Source of the DNA: Hemicentrotus pulcherrimus
Lineage: Eukaryota; Echinodermata; Echinoidea; Camarodonta; Strongylocentrotidae
Reading direction: 5' to 3'
DNA: 64,000 nt
Assembly (NCBI GenBank): GCA_003118195.1
Contig: BEXV01000365.1
Location: 58,760-122,759, forward strand
Below the pieces are notes generated by a model. It made no database searches, was not told the origin of the DNA, and saw only the letters and a list, made by a program, of their open reading frames with translations. How positions within the stretch are numbered: position 1 is the first letter of the stretch; every line of letters starts with the position of its first letter. Shown here in pieces: positions 1-12,400 of the stretch. The position numbers and the translations under genes were made by a program.

Positions 1-364
1 ACTTGAGACTCTCAGAGCCATATTTTAAAATTATACCTTGCATGTTTATACCATTTTCAAGTAACAGAATTAGATATTTTTAAATTCCTAACAATGTTAG
101 CCAATCACTTTAATTATTCAGAATGAAATATTTCATAGAAATGCTGCAACTTTGTTAATACTTATACAGTGATCTTTCTTGAAAATTCCATCATATACAT
201 TTCATAATGAATAGAATATTCAATATGAATTGAATTATGCTATGTTTTTTTCCTAATGAAAATTTGTTTAATGATGCATTTTACCAATGATATATGTTTG
301 CTAGATATAGTGGATCATTTTGCCCCTGATACTCCATTCTGTATTCATTTTCTTATGTTTACAG

Positions 365-444
365 CTCCTGCTAAGAAGAGGCAGACCACCATAATACTTA
401 GCTGTGATCCAAAACCTAGTAAAACATCACCTACCTTCTTTTCT
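365..444 (+). CDS. IGF2R: IGF2R exon (within an MRH repeat)
   Basis: The exon follows a TTTACAG acceptor and ends before GTAAGT. Its first two bases complete a split codon and it ends in phase 0. It encodes about 27 residues containing one cysteine (KKRQTTIILSCDPKP). This fits the strand before the last cysteine pair of an MRH repeat. It joins in frame to the next exon, which ends that repeat. Confidence 0.8.
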
Positions 445-2458
445 GTAAGTTGCTAAAAACAAAATTGTCAATTTGTATAGAAACCGCATCTGAGTGAAGA
501 TACATGTGAATTGGTTTTTCTATTGTTATTGTTTCATCTCATGATGTCATCTTTATATTATTTTCTATTTTATTTCTATTTGTTTATATTCTTCAGAATT
601 ATTTGTATTTTATATTAATTAATTTATTTTATTATAATTGTTATTATTATCAATACTATTATTATTATAAACATATACATATAAACATATATTTTTTTTT
701 TGGGGGGGAGGGGGGAGCAGGGTAGGATATCTAAGAAGGCGGTTGCCGAGACAATTTTCAGTCTGACAGTTGTCCTAGGTTATGTTGTCTGATTTTTGCT
801 TTCTGTTCATTCAATTTACCCTGATGAGGTCAAGACAAAAATCTTTAGTACCGTATATCTTTTTTTGTCGATCTTTTTGAAGCAATAATATGTAATTTGT
901 CACTTTATGAATTCATTGACCTCCATTTCGAGTTTTCTTGTCAATTTCTTATATTAATGACTTGGAAAAACATTTTTTTTTTCCAGTCCGATGAAAACTG
1001 TCATTACTCGTTCCACTGGGCGACGGCCGCTGCCTGCCCTGCAGATACCAGACCATGTGACCTGGCATACCAGGACAATGTCTATGACCTTTCACCTCTC
1101 TCTCAGATCACCGGCAGCTTCCAGTTCCAGGATAGCAGTAAGAACGAGTGAGTCAAGTCTTCACAAAACAGAGAAAAATCCTCATCGATCATTTTAATAA
1201 GTTTGTTTAAATCAATAAGTATTTGTGCTCTGCTCTCCCTTTCAATAAAATCAAATGTAAATATTAAATCAAGTATCATTGACAAACACTTTTCCTCCTC
1301 TCTGCAATATCATGTCTTTACTCTATCTGAATGAAATATTTTGAAAAGAAATATAGTGCCATACACATGTGTATTATTAAAAGGGATTGGGTAACTTTGC
1401 CTCAGATTCTAAAAAAAAAAAAATCTGGATTTAGCTCATGCTGCAATCATAATTATAAACCTTTAGGTCATACATGAATCCCATGACTTTTACAAGCCAA
1501 TCACCTGTCTGATTATCAAGATATCTATGATTGGATTTAGAAATTTCAGAATTTGTTTTTCCTAACGGTTTTTATAACACTGCAGTCTATTGGGAAAGAT
1601 GAGTATGGTAAAACCGGCCACTAAAAGATTTTTTTACATTTTTAAAGAAAATAAAAAAAAATTTAAAAAAAAAATTTTTTCAGGGATTCAATATTACACC
1701 ACATGCATCTCAGGTTTGATATTGTTAAACAATGCCTTTAAAATGCTGTGAATAATCAACATCTTCATTCAGTAGGTATTACATGAAACTATGTCAGCCA
1801 GCATACGGGACCCCTGAAGACTGCCCTCCAGAGGCCAGCATGTGTCGTCAGAGACCCGATGGTCAGGTGGATGTCCTGGGAATGGTCAAAACTCAGCAGC
1901 TGACTGCACAAGGTATGAGATGGTCTTTGGGGTTTCAGCAAGGGACTGTTTAAGGCATTGTAATGAAAGTACAGTTGTAAATGATATTTACAGCTGCTGA
2001 AGTACTGTTTTTCTGATGGTTATGATCAGTTATGACTTTGTTGTGCTGCTTTCCATTGCGTGAATGTTTGCTGTATATTCTTGATTTCTATAATGATATA
2101 TATTTTCATGTACATTACTCTGTTCCTGTGTGTGTGTGTGTATTGGGTTTTTACAGACGTGTATCAATGAGATATGATTATCAGATATGATTATTTACGT
2201 CTGGGGACCGACCTTTAAACGTCACCATCCGAAAGACGTGACTCAGTTTCGAACTTGCGTCCTCGGCTGAATCAGTTTGTAACTTCCACTTTTAGCTGGA
2301 TTACAGGCGCACCCCACAACGCCTACTCTGTTCCTCTCTGTTATTCTCCTTTTTATTCCTTCCCTCAGTATTTGTACATCTTTTTTTTTGGTCCCCGTCT
2401 CCACTCTTTGTTTCATTTGCTGACACTCCCTAACCTGCTCTCACCCTCCACTCCTTTA

Positions 2459-2497
<39 letters not shown>

Positions 2498-2901
2498 GCC
2501 TCTCTCTCTCTATCTTTCTGCCTCTCTCTCTCTCTCTATCTTTCTCTTGTTCCTCTTCTTCTCTCTCCCTCCTTCCTCTTCCATTCTCACCTTCTCCCTC
2601 ACATTCTCCAGGTACTTACTTCTTTCTCCCATTTTCTCTTCCTTTGTGCTTTACAGGAGATGTTCCAGATATTGTAGTGACCTTTTTTGAAGGTTCCCAG
2701 GTTGATGACTGCAGCAGTAATCCAGATAAGCCAGACTCTCCGTCAATTCCAGCTTCTTCATCCATCACTTTCAAGTGTGCCAACAAAATGGGAAACCCAG
2801 TGTTTCAAAGGTAAATGAGAGAGGTAGAAGGGGGGGTGTAGAAAGGGGGAGAGAGAGAGAGGGAGAGAGATAGAGTGAGAGAGATACAGAGAAGTAGAAC
2901 A

Positions 2902-2959
<58 letters not shown>

Positions 2960-5900
2960 CGATAGAGTGAGAGGGGTAGAAAGAGACATACTAGAAATAG
3001 AGCAATGATGAGAGGGAGAGAGAGAGAGAGAGAGAGATGGAGAGACAAAGGGGGAAGGAGGAAGAGGGGCATGACAGAAACAGACAAACTGACAGAAAGA
3101 CCAACAGACAGATCAAAAATACATGAGATAGAGAATGAGAAAGAAAGATCTAAAGAGTTGGAGAAAGAGAGCTGCAAACTCCCTGTGAAACACCCCTATC
3201 CTACAGTGTGTATATGCTTTTACAAAGATGAGCAAGATAGATATATATTAGCAATACAATGTGATGATACTGTCAGAATGATTACACTACTGGAGATAAA
3301 AACGAATCAATGTGGTGAAAGATAGAATACAAACATTAAATTGAAGAAGAAGACAATGGCAATTATAGATATCTAGAGCAGAATACACATAAATAAATGA
3401 TGAAGCAGCATGAAACATGTTTTTTTTTTTTAATGCTTTCCTACAGGACTGAGCTCGTTGATAACAAGTGCCAATTCCAGTTTCTATGGGAGTCTAAGGT
3501 AGCCTGCAAAGAACAAAGGTATGATGTTTTTTTTAGTAGTTTTGGGTATTTTTTTGCGTTTTTCTTTTTTATCTTCTCATTCTTCTCATCTACAATCTTT
3601 CCCCCACATGTATTTTGTAGGGGTCCACATATAGCAAATTATTTTTCTGTGTAACAAATGTGAAATACAGGAGCAGGGTATATTCTTCATGATTTAATTA
3701 CTTGCAGTTGTCAGTGAATAAGCCTAGATGCATGTACATTGTAAGAGGAAAAAACTATTTACATCTTGAAACAGGGCCCAGGGGGCATTTCACAAAACTT
3801 GTCATCAGTGACAAATGACAGTATTTGTTATAAGCTACTGAAATCCTTGCTTCTGATTGGTTATCAGCAGATTTGTCACTGATTTTATTCATTTGACATT
3901 GAAAAAAGGCTTTGTGATACAGGGCCCAGATGTTGAGATTGTTTCTTAATATGTTCTTGTACCTAGAGTGCCTGTAACATTAGTAGAAAAGAAGATCACA
4001 GACCCTGAGACCAACGTCATCATGGATTTCACTGAGATCATCGACCATGGGTAAGTAACTCCTCCAATACCACAAGAATGTCATCTTGTGAATTCCGATG
4101 ATTATAATTATTGCATTTATATATATCCCGTTCAGTCTAACATTTAAAATAATTCACTTATTTTGCTTTATAATAACGTAAGAAAACTTTCTGTAACGCA
4201 ATATTCTGAAGAATCTCATGTCAAAGTATATGATGTATTATCTATGTAAACTTATTTTGATTCTTTGTACGTTTGTAAAATGTGAGCAAAACAAATTTCC
4301 GATAATGGACAATAAATTGAAATTGAATTGATATAACCTGTTCCCGAGGATAGAATTACGAAGAACTATAGCGGTATGTTTTCAAATGTTTTTTTAAGAA
4401 GTCAAGTGTAGTACAAAAATGCAGGGAGTTTATTCCATAAGCGCAGGGTAACAGGTTGAAAGGGTTTGAAACCAGCCTGTTTTGGGAGTTTAGGAATGAG
4501 CTGATGTACATGAAAAAGAATATGATGCTCTCTCCTGCTCTAAGAATGAGGAGATGTATTGAGGCACTCTGGTTGAGATAGTTTGAAAGGCTAAAACAAG
4601 TATCCAGTATTGAATTTTGGACAATTTTGTTCAGATTTTGATGTTCAGGTTATAATGATTATGCACATCAAATTTGGTTTTACAAGGACTGATATATCAT
4701 TGGACGATGTTTTCAAGGTTAACATTGAGGGAAGGTGGAATTGTGATTCCATCCCTGTCTCACAAAATGTAATTTGTGATACCAGCTTGTCAACTTACTA
4801 CCACTGCAGAATAAAATCTCAATCTCGATAAAACCTGATAATGTGTGCATCGTTGCAAACATGTCAAGGAATGCATTTTCTTTAATCTCCCTGTTTATTT
4901 CTTTTGAAGAACATGGGAAGCACGAGGTGATAACCGCCAAGAGGTCACAGGAGATACATCATCCTACGTCTACTTAATCAACATGAATGACAACCAGGAC
5001 GATGTCCCGGGCGACGTCAGTCACGCATGTCAGGACTCCGCCGTTTGCCAGACCAAAGAGTCGGACCAACAGTTCTTCAGGGAAGTAGGAACAAGGTCCA
5101 GCAGGAAGTTCTTCATCGAAGGTAAGTCTTAGACCAAAGTAGATTGGGATTCTGGATCTAAAGGTTATTTGAAGATAATTGCAGATTTTGTGAATGTTTA
5201 GTATTGGCTAGCAAATATAGTATCCTAGGAACGTAAGACTAAATTAGTTTACAAGCAAGGATGTTCTTTTTTAAAATTTGTAGTATTTAGAGCTTTGAAA
5301 TGTTAAGCTGAATTTTGCCTTTCATAAATTCAACATTAACCAGTAAACCGTTAATGAAGTAGGTCTTCCTTCAGGTTTTTGAATTTTTTAATCAGAAAAA
5401 CATTAAGCTCATACAACATATCTTCTCAGAGATTCTTGAACCAGTGCAGATCACACTAGAATAAATTGATGCATTACTTTTTCCATGTATCTAATGACCG
5501 TCAGCAAATGGATGTGTCTTAAGCAACCTAGATTACTGGAAAGGGTAATCTACATGCAATTTCTCAGAAAATCATTATTTTTTTTATAGATAAAAGATGG
5601 ATGTTGACATGGTTTTATGTCACAAAACACAATAAATTGATGTCTTCTCCTTAAAAGAGAAAATGAAATTTGAAGGCAGCAGTATTTTACAAATTTCTTC
5701 CCATGTTTTTTTAATATGTTAGATGAATTGGTGGAGATGGAAGTCACCAAACCTAAGAGCTGTGGAAAAGATAATACAGAAGACGTGGTGACAACAGTCA
5801 TATTCCAATGTGAAACAGACTCCAAAAATGTAAGTACTGCTCAACCACTCTTATCATTATTTCTATTATCATTGTTATTATTAATATTATCATTTTTGTC

Positions 5901-6368
5901 GTCGTCGATGTTGTTGTCGTCATCATCATCATTATTATCATAAATGTTCTGAGGTACTAGTTTACTGTAGTAGCAGAAAATTGAAATAGTTGAATCGTGC
6001 ATAGGTTCCCAGTCACACCGCTTCAGTGACTGCAAACCAACCGGTGAACTGACAAAATCCTGGCCATTCGGAATGATGTACTCTGTTTTGAGGTCTATCA
6101 TCAGTCTTGTGTCTTGTCTTCTCAGTGTGACTGGCATAAATTTGTCTTAAAACTGCTGTTAGAAGCATACTCTACAGTGTGTGGCAAAATGATTTAAAAC
6201 TAATCCAACCTTGCCCCTCTTATACTTCCATTGTTTTTGAATTTTTAAGTGCATGTATGGTGGAAATGCCCAGATAAATGAGAGAGATAAAACAGATAAA
6301 ACAGGCAGAAGTAGAGAGAGAAAGAAAGAAAGAAAGAAAGAGAGAGGGAGAGAGAGAGAGAGAGAGAG

Positions 6369-6431
<63 letters not shown>

Positions 6432-9400
6432 TAGATGATAGAAATAAAAACTGGAAAGTTCAACAGAAACTGTGTCTGAGGAGCTTGTTGGATTTGAGAA
6501 GATTGAAAAGGTTTGAACACAAATATGAATAATGGATATTAGTTGCAAATGCTTTGACAACCTAAGTGCAATGTATCACACAAATTTGCATATTTTTCAA
6601 CTAAAAGTCTGTTTTTAGTTCCCATTTATCTTGTTTATCACAATTTTGTTTTTCAAAATTTGCTGTCTTTCTCAGTAAAAGAGTGCATCATATCCGATGG
6701 GAATTTCCGATTTCCGATGAAAAATCACGTTTATCAGCTAAATAATTGATAAATGCTCACAGAGTTCATTCCTCCCATTAAATTTTTGCAGTTTATTAAA
6801 ATAACAAGAATCAATCTAACCAAATAAGGTAGGCATGTACTTGATTTAAACAAACCTGGTGGTGTTTCACAAAGACTAAGATCGACTGTAAGTTTGAGTT
6901 AACTATGGCAGGCCATTTATGCCACTGTTTCCTCTTACCATTTACTGGCACTGGTTTCTCAAGGGACGTACAAATCATGGTCATAAATCCACAGAATTCA
7001 TATTTTTTGATAATTCATTATTGAAGGAAAATATATTATATAAAGATCATAATGGTGAGAGCAAACAGTGGAATGAATCGTCTGCCATAGTTAAGTCCAA
7101 CTTAATGTTGACTTTGTCTTTGTGAAACACTCCCCTGTACTTTGATTAGTAGTCTTGATGATAATTACACTGAATGTGGTTACTTGGAAGTATATATATT
7201 TTTCTTTGCATTCTTTGTTTATAGAGAGAGAGACAGAAAATTAAAACCACCTTTTAAAGAAAATCTGTCAATGTGTCTCCCTTAATTTTGTGTATTTCAT
7301 ATAATTACAGAAAGTGTATTTTTATGCCTCCGCTACAAAGTAGCCGGAGGCATTATGTTTTCAGGTTGTCCGTACGTCCATACGTCCCGTTCTTGTGATC
7401 ACGTTATCTCAAGAAACGATTGATGGATTCCCGCAAAACTTATGTCATGTATGTATCTCACAGTGCCAATGAACTGACTAGATTTTGAGGTCACGAGGTC
7501 AAAGATCAAAGGTCCCAGGGCTCATTATGTATGTAAAAATGGCTAGTGATCGCGTTATCTCAAGAACCGATTGATGGATTCCTGCCAAACATGGGTCATG
7601 TATGTATCTTACACAGCCCATGAGCTGAATATATTTTGGGGTCATTAGGTCGAAGGTCAAAGGTCATAGGGCTCATTATATATTCAAAAGTAGCTTGTGA
7701 TCCCATTATCTCAAGAACCGATGGAGGGATTCCTGCCAAAGTTGGGTCATGTATGTATCTTACAGAGCCAATGAACTGATTAGATTTTGGGTTCACAAGG
7801 TCAAAGGTCAAAGGTCCCAGGGCTCATTATGTTTGCAAAAATGGCTCGTGATAGCATTATCTCAAGAACCGATTGATGGATTCCTGCCAAACTTAAGTCA
7901 TGTATGTATCTTACACAGCTAATGAACATATTAGATTTACGGGTCATCAGGTTAAAGGTCATGTGGCTCATTATGTATGCCTATAAATAGCTTGTGCATG
8001 CATTATCATTAAAACCCTGAGATGGATTACAATCAAACTTGAATTTAAAAAATTGTTTCTGTTTTGGTTTGTAAAATTGCTGGACATGCTTCATCACAAT
8101 TGTATTGCTCTGGATAATTATCATAAATTTTATTTGTACACTTTTTATTTTCATAGACAGTATTGTGTCTCGTTCCTGAAAACAATACCATGAATTCAAT
8201 ACCCCTCCCGTAACTGCCTTTAATGACATGTACATGTAGCAATAACATTCTTAATAGGTGCTGCTACTTCTAATCTATTTTTTTTTTGTTTTCTGCTTGC
8301 TTTTATTTTGCAGGGCAACCCTGAGTTTTACTACGAATCTAGTAATTGCCAATACTACTTCTTATGGTTGACGTCTGTTGTGTGTACAGAAGGAAAAATG
8401 TAAGTATAATGTTAAAGGGCAATCCATCCCTTGCAATAACTCCATTAGTATTCATATCAATGAAAATACATAAAAATCTGCAGTTTTTAAAGCTTTTAAA
8501 GAGGTGTTGTGGTCGAGTGGATACGTCGCCGGACTGTCGATCACAAGGTCCGAGGTTCGAGTCCCGCCGCTGCACTAATGTCCTTTGGCAAGACATTGAT
8601 TTACATTTGCCACACTCCACCCAGGTGAAGTAAATGGGTACCTGGTAGGAATTTATTCCTTGAAACGCAGCGCGCGTAACAGCTGCACTGCTAAAGCCAG
8701 GGTAATTATGCTGCATTATTGTAGAGCGCTTAGAGACTTCTGACAAAGTAAGTGTTAGGCGCTATATAAGCACTGTAATTATTATTATTATTATAATTAT
8801 CTTGAGCTCTGGTATGGGAATCGTATATCAAGCGAACATGGCTATAATTCATTCTGAATTGTGTATCCTGCAGTATAGATTAATATTGTTTGAACCAGTA
8901 AAATAAAAACAACCTCACAAAAACTTGCTGAAAATCATCTTTAGTAAAAAATCACAACTCACATTTGCAAATAGTGACCTGTGTTAAAGAGAAGGTTGAG
9001 TTCTGGGAAGAGGTGAAAATAATTTGTGAGTGTTATCATTGAATTTTGCAAGTGTGGAAGAACATCAGATAAAAAAATGTTCCCTGAAAAGCATGGCTCT
9101 TCAAATGCCTTCATATTCTAAATATGGCATGTGACATCATAAAAACCGGGACATGTTCAGTTCAGTTCAGTTTTATTTTTCATTTCCAACAGAACAGTAA
9201 TTTTGACAAGAAATCAGATATACAATTCAACATTCAATATTATAATACATTTGACATGATCTAAAGTTATGAAATAGAGATTGTTCATAAATATCAAGTA
9301 TAATGGTTTTTAAGAGTTTTTTTAAAGATAAACCTGTGGAAATGGAGGGATCTACTGAAAAGCAGAGCCTGTAGAATGTGGATCCCTCAAAATAATGACA

Positions 9401-12400
9401 AAAATAATTTTTGTAACATGTAAATATATTGACTTGAAGAAAAAAAAATATATACCTAGATTACCAAAAAGTGGCAGAATAATAATAATACAATTATAAA
9501 TCTTGTTACGACAATAACATCTTTCTGTGTACAGTGCTTGTAACTTTACCAAGACTGGGCCAAATTTCTTTGCAGTACACACCAATACTTATATGCTAGA
9601 TGATCAACCTTTTCTAATCAATTCCACATCACTTCTTTCACAATGCAATAGCATGAACAGAACTTAACTTTATCTTTAAGCACATGGTGTCCGGCCTACT
9701 TACCGTGATTTCCTTATCTGTCTATGCTCATTACCCAGCCCCTATACATTTTCTACCAAAATCGTTTTGCATATGTCATTTATTTGTAATCTTTATCATT
9801 CATTGTAAGTTTTTTTTTATTCTGAGTGATTTATTTTCTATCATTACCTAAAACACAAGCTTATCTATATCAATGTCAGTCTTGTGAACCATCAGAAAAG
9901 AAGGTCGCTGTGTCTGCCTTTTTGCGCTGTTGACCTCACTGTTCTCAGAGATCTACCTAATACCTTCACAGCACAGAACTGAATTAGTACCATGTTCTTC
10001 AGGTCCCCTGTTGCTATGATTATGTACATGAGCGTGTACTTGCATACTATCCAGAGTGAAATCCATCAACGGAAATGAATTCATCATTGACTCACTACTT
10101 TTATATCTCTTTTATTGCAGAGTAATAGTTCCTGATGATGGCGGAGGCGATGATACAGTGGGTACCTCTAACCAAAAGCAAGCTTCAATTATCATCTTGA
10201 TTTTAATCATCATCATCATTTTATGCAGTCTAGCGATAGTGTTTCATAAAAAAGAAAGAAGGTATGTTGATTAAATATTTGATTATCATCATTCTACTAC
10301 CGGTACATCATTCTAGTCTGAAATGGGTATTAGAGCCAGTTAATCAATGGATCTGAATTTTAAGTTCATATGTATGTACAATGTATTGTCACAACAAGAG
10401 GACATTAACATATATGAATATGTATGAGGTTCATACCAGTATACATGTTTTAAGATGAACTAACCAAACTAAACCAAGATCAAAATTATGAATAACTTTC
10501 TTCAGGGGTGTGTGTACAAGATGCATTTTATCCCCAGTAAGCCTTGGGATTAAACCAACAAAAAAAGCTTTGAGGATAAAATGGGAGGTAGACAGGGGTT
10601 TTACCTAGGAAAAGGGGATTATTGGCAGTTTTCTTAAGGAAAAAGAAAATTGAAGCCTATTGACCAACCTGATTGCATTTAGATTTCTAATGATTATATG
10701 ATATGGTTTAGCTTTGGTTCACTAACTTGGACAAAAAAAAAACCAAAAAAAATTAGGTATTACATGATCCAGACTTTTTAAAATAATTTTTCTAACTCTA
10801 AAATACCAAAAGCATTATGACAAACAACATGTAACTTCAATAATTATTCTTTTCCACAGCATAAGTTATTTCAATAATTTTACATTTTCTTGTGATTAAT
10901 TAATGTGATGTAGCTTTGATCTGCTATCCAAATGCATGAAAAGGAAAATTGGATACTATGTAGAAAAGGATTTATTTGAAATTACTTAATGTTTTAAACT
11001 GTAAAACATCATGGAGGGGACTAAAATCACACAAAGCAACAAAATGAGATATATTGACATTTTCCTGCACTTCCCAGTAATGTATATTTTGATGCTTTGA
11101 TTTGCTAAGCCAGTTGTCTGAAAAAGGGAAATTAAAAGAGATTGATGTAGCACTTAAAAGCTTTAAAAAAGATGCTTAGAAAAAAAGACAAAATCCTAAT
11201 GGGCTCAGGAAAAAACTATTCCTGGAAATCAAATTGGAGATGACTTCCAGGTAATGGAAGAAGATCAGATAACTAGTGCATTTATTTATGGATGATTCTT
11301 CATAACCCTATAATCTACTTGCATCTCTATGCATAGAATCCACTATGCATACTGCAGTTGCTGCTTCACGAATGTCAGCGTAACACATTAACTTTACTTT
11401 ATGACCAACAGTCCTTCTCAGGACTATACACACTCAAGAAAGAAAGATTACCGACAGTCCTTTTCAGAACTCCCCAATTCTCCCCCTCTCACATGGTGCA
11501 AACGTAAGCCTACTTAAACTTTACTTTACTTTTAAAGTCTTGTGTTCCAACTAAGGACAATACAATATTTGATTCGTTTCAATCTGCAGATCTGCTGTTT
11601 ATTGGAGAGTAAGGAGTTGCTGTCCCGGAGCTTATTCTAAAGTTCCAACTTATTCTTACTCTCAGGTGAGTTCAAGAGCTGTACTCATACTTCGGCCCAT
11701 TTACACAGCCCCNNNNNNNNNNNNNNNNNNNNNNNNNNNNNNNNNNNNNNNNNNNNNGGACTTGTGGCTGCTCTGCATGCGATCGTACAGAAACAAGGCG
11801 AGACACGTGATAAAAAAACGAAATCATTCACAGATTTTTTAGGATCAAGCATTTACTCTGCAAAACTGTAAAATTTCTGCCGTAATTTCGGAAAATGACA
11901 CTCCAGAGGCCGTTTTTTTGTTTATTGGGTTTCTTGTCCTGTTTACCAGTAGATTCATAGCAACTTCATACAAAACACTGGAATGTGAGAAAAATGAATG
12001 ATTTTTGCTTGCAGTGTGAATGGGCCCATTGTGTCTGAGTTTAAATATTGACATGTGCAGTCATGTAAATCATTTCTGTTTAACAATGCTGCACAATCTT
12101 TCTAAATTATACAAAATATTACGGACAAGATAACCAATGAAAACAGACGCTGGGTGATTTTTCTTTTTTTCTTTAACATGTAACTCCTGATCAACAATTT
12201 TATCCACATGCATTTACCGAAAAACATAGGTAATAAATATTAACATTCGTGGAAAATGATATTAACATTCATGAAAAATGGTATTAACTTTTCTAAACTA
12301 ATGAATCTTTCTGTTGAAAACTTCCAAAAAAATAAATGCGACTCAAAAATAGATTTGTGATCGATTTCTTTTCAAAATCTGTGTATAAAAACAAGAACTG

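Noticed and set aside
1138..1143. GTAAGA as the donor of the IGF2R exon starting at 987
   Set aside because: It gives the wrong phase for the next exon; the GTGAGT at 1148 keeps the frame.
2255..3325. Open frames rich in Ser/Leu or Arg/Glu
   Set aside because: They are translations of (CT)n and (GA)n microsatellites; only the short IGF2R exon 2657-2810 inside is real.
6159..6560. Lys/Glu/Arg and Phe/Leu/Ser open frames
   Set aside because: They are translations of the GAAA/GA repeat.
8502..8575. A tRNA gene
   Set aside because: A and B boxes are present, but a paired acceptor stem is not. The sequence continues into a SINE body with an (ATT)n tail.
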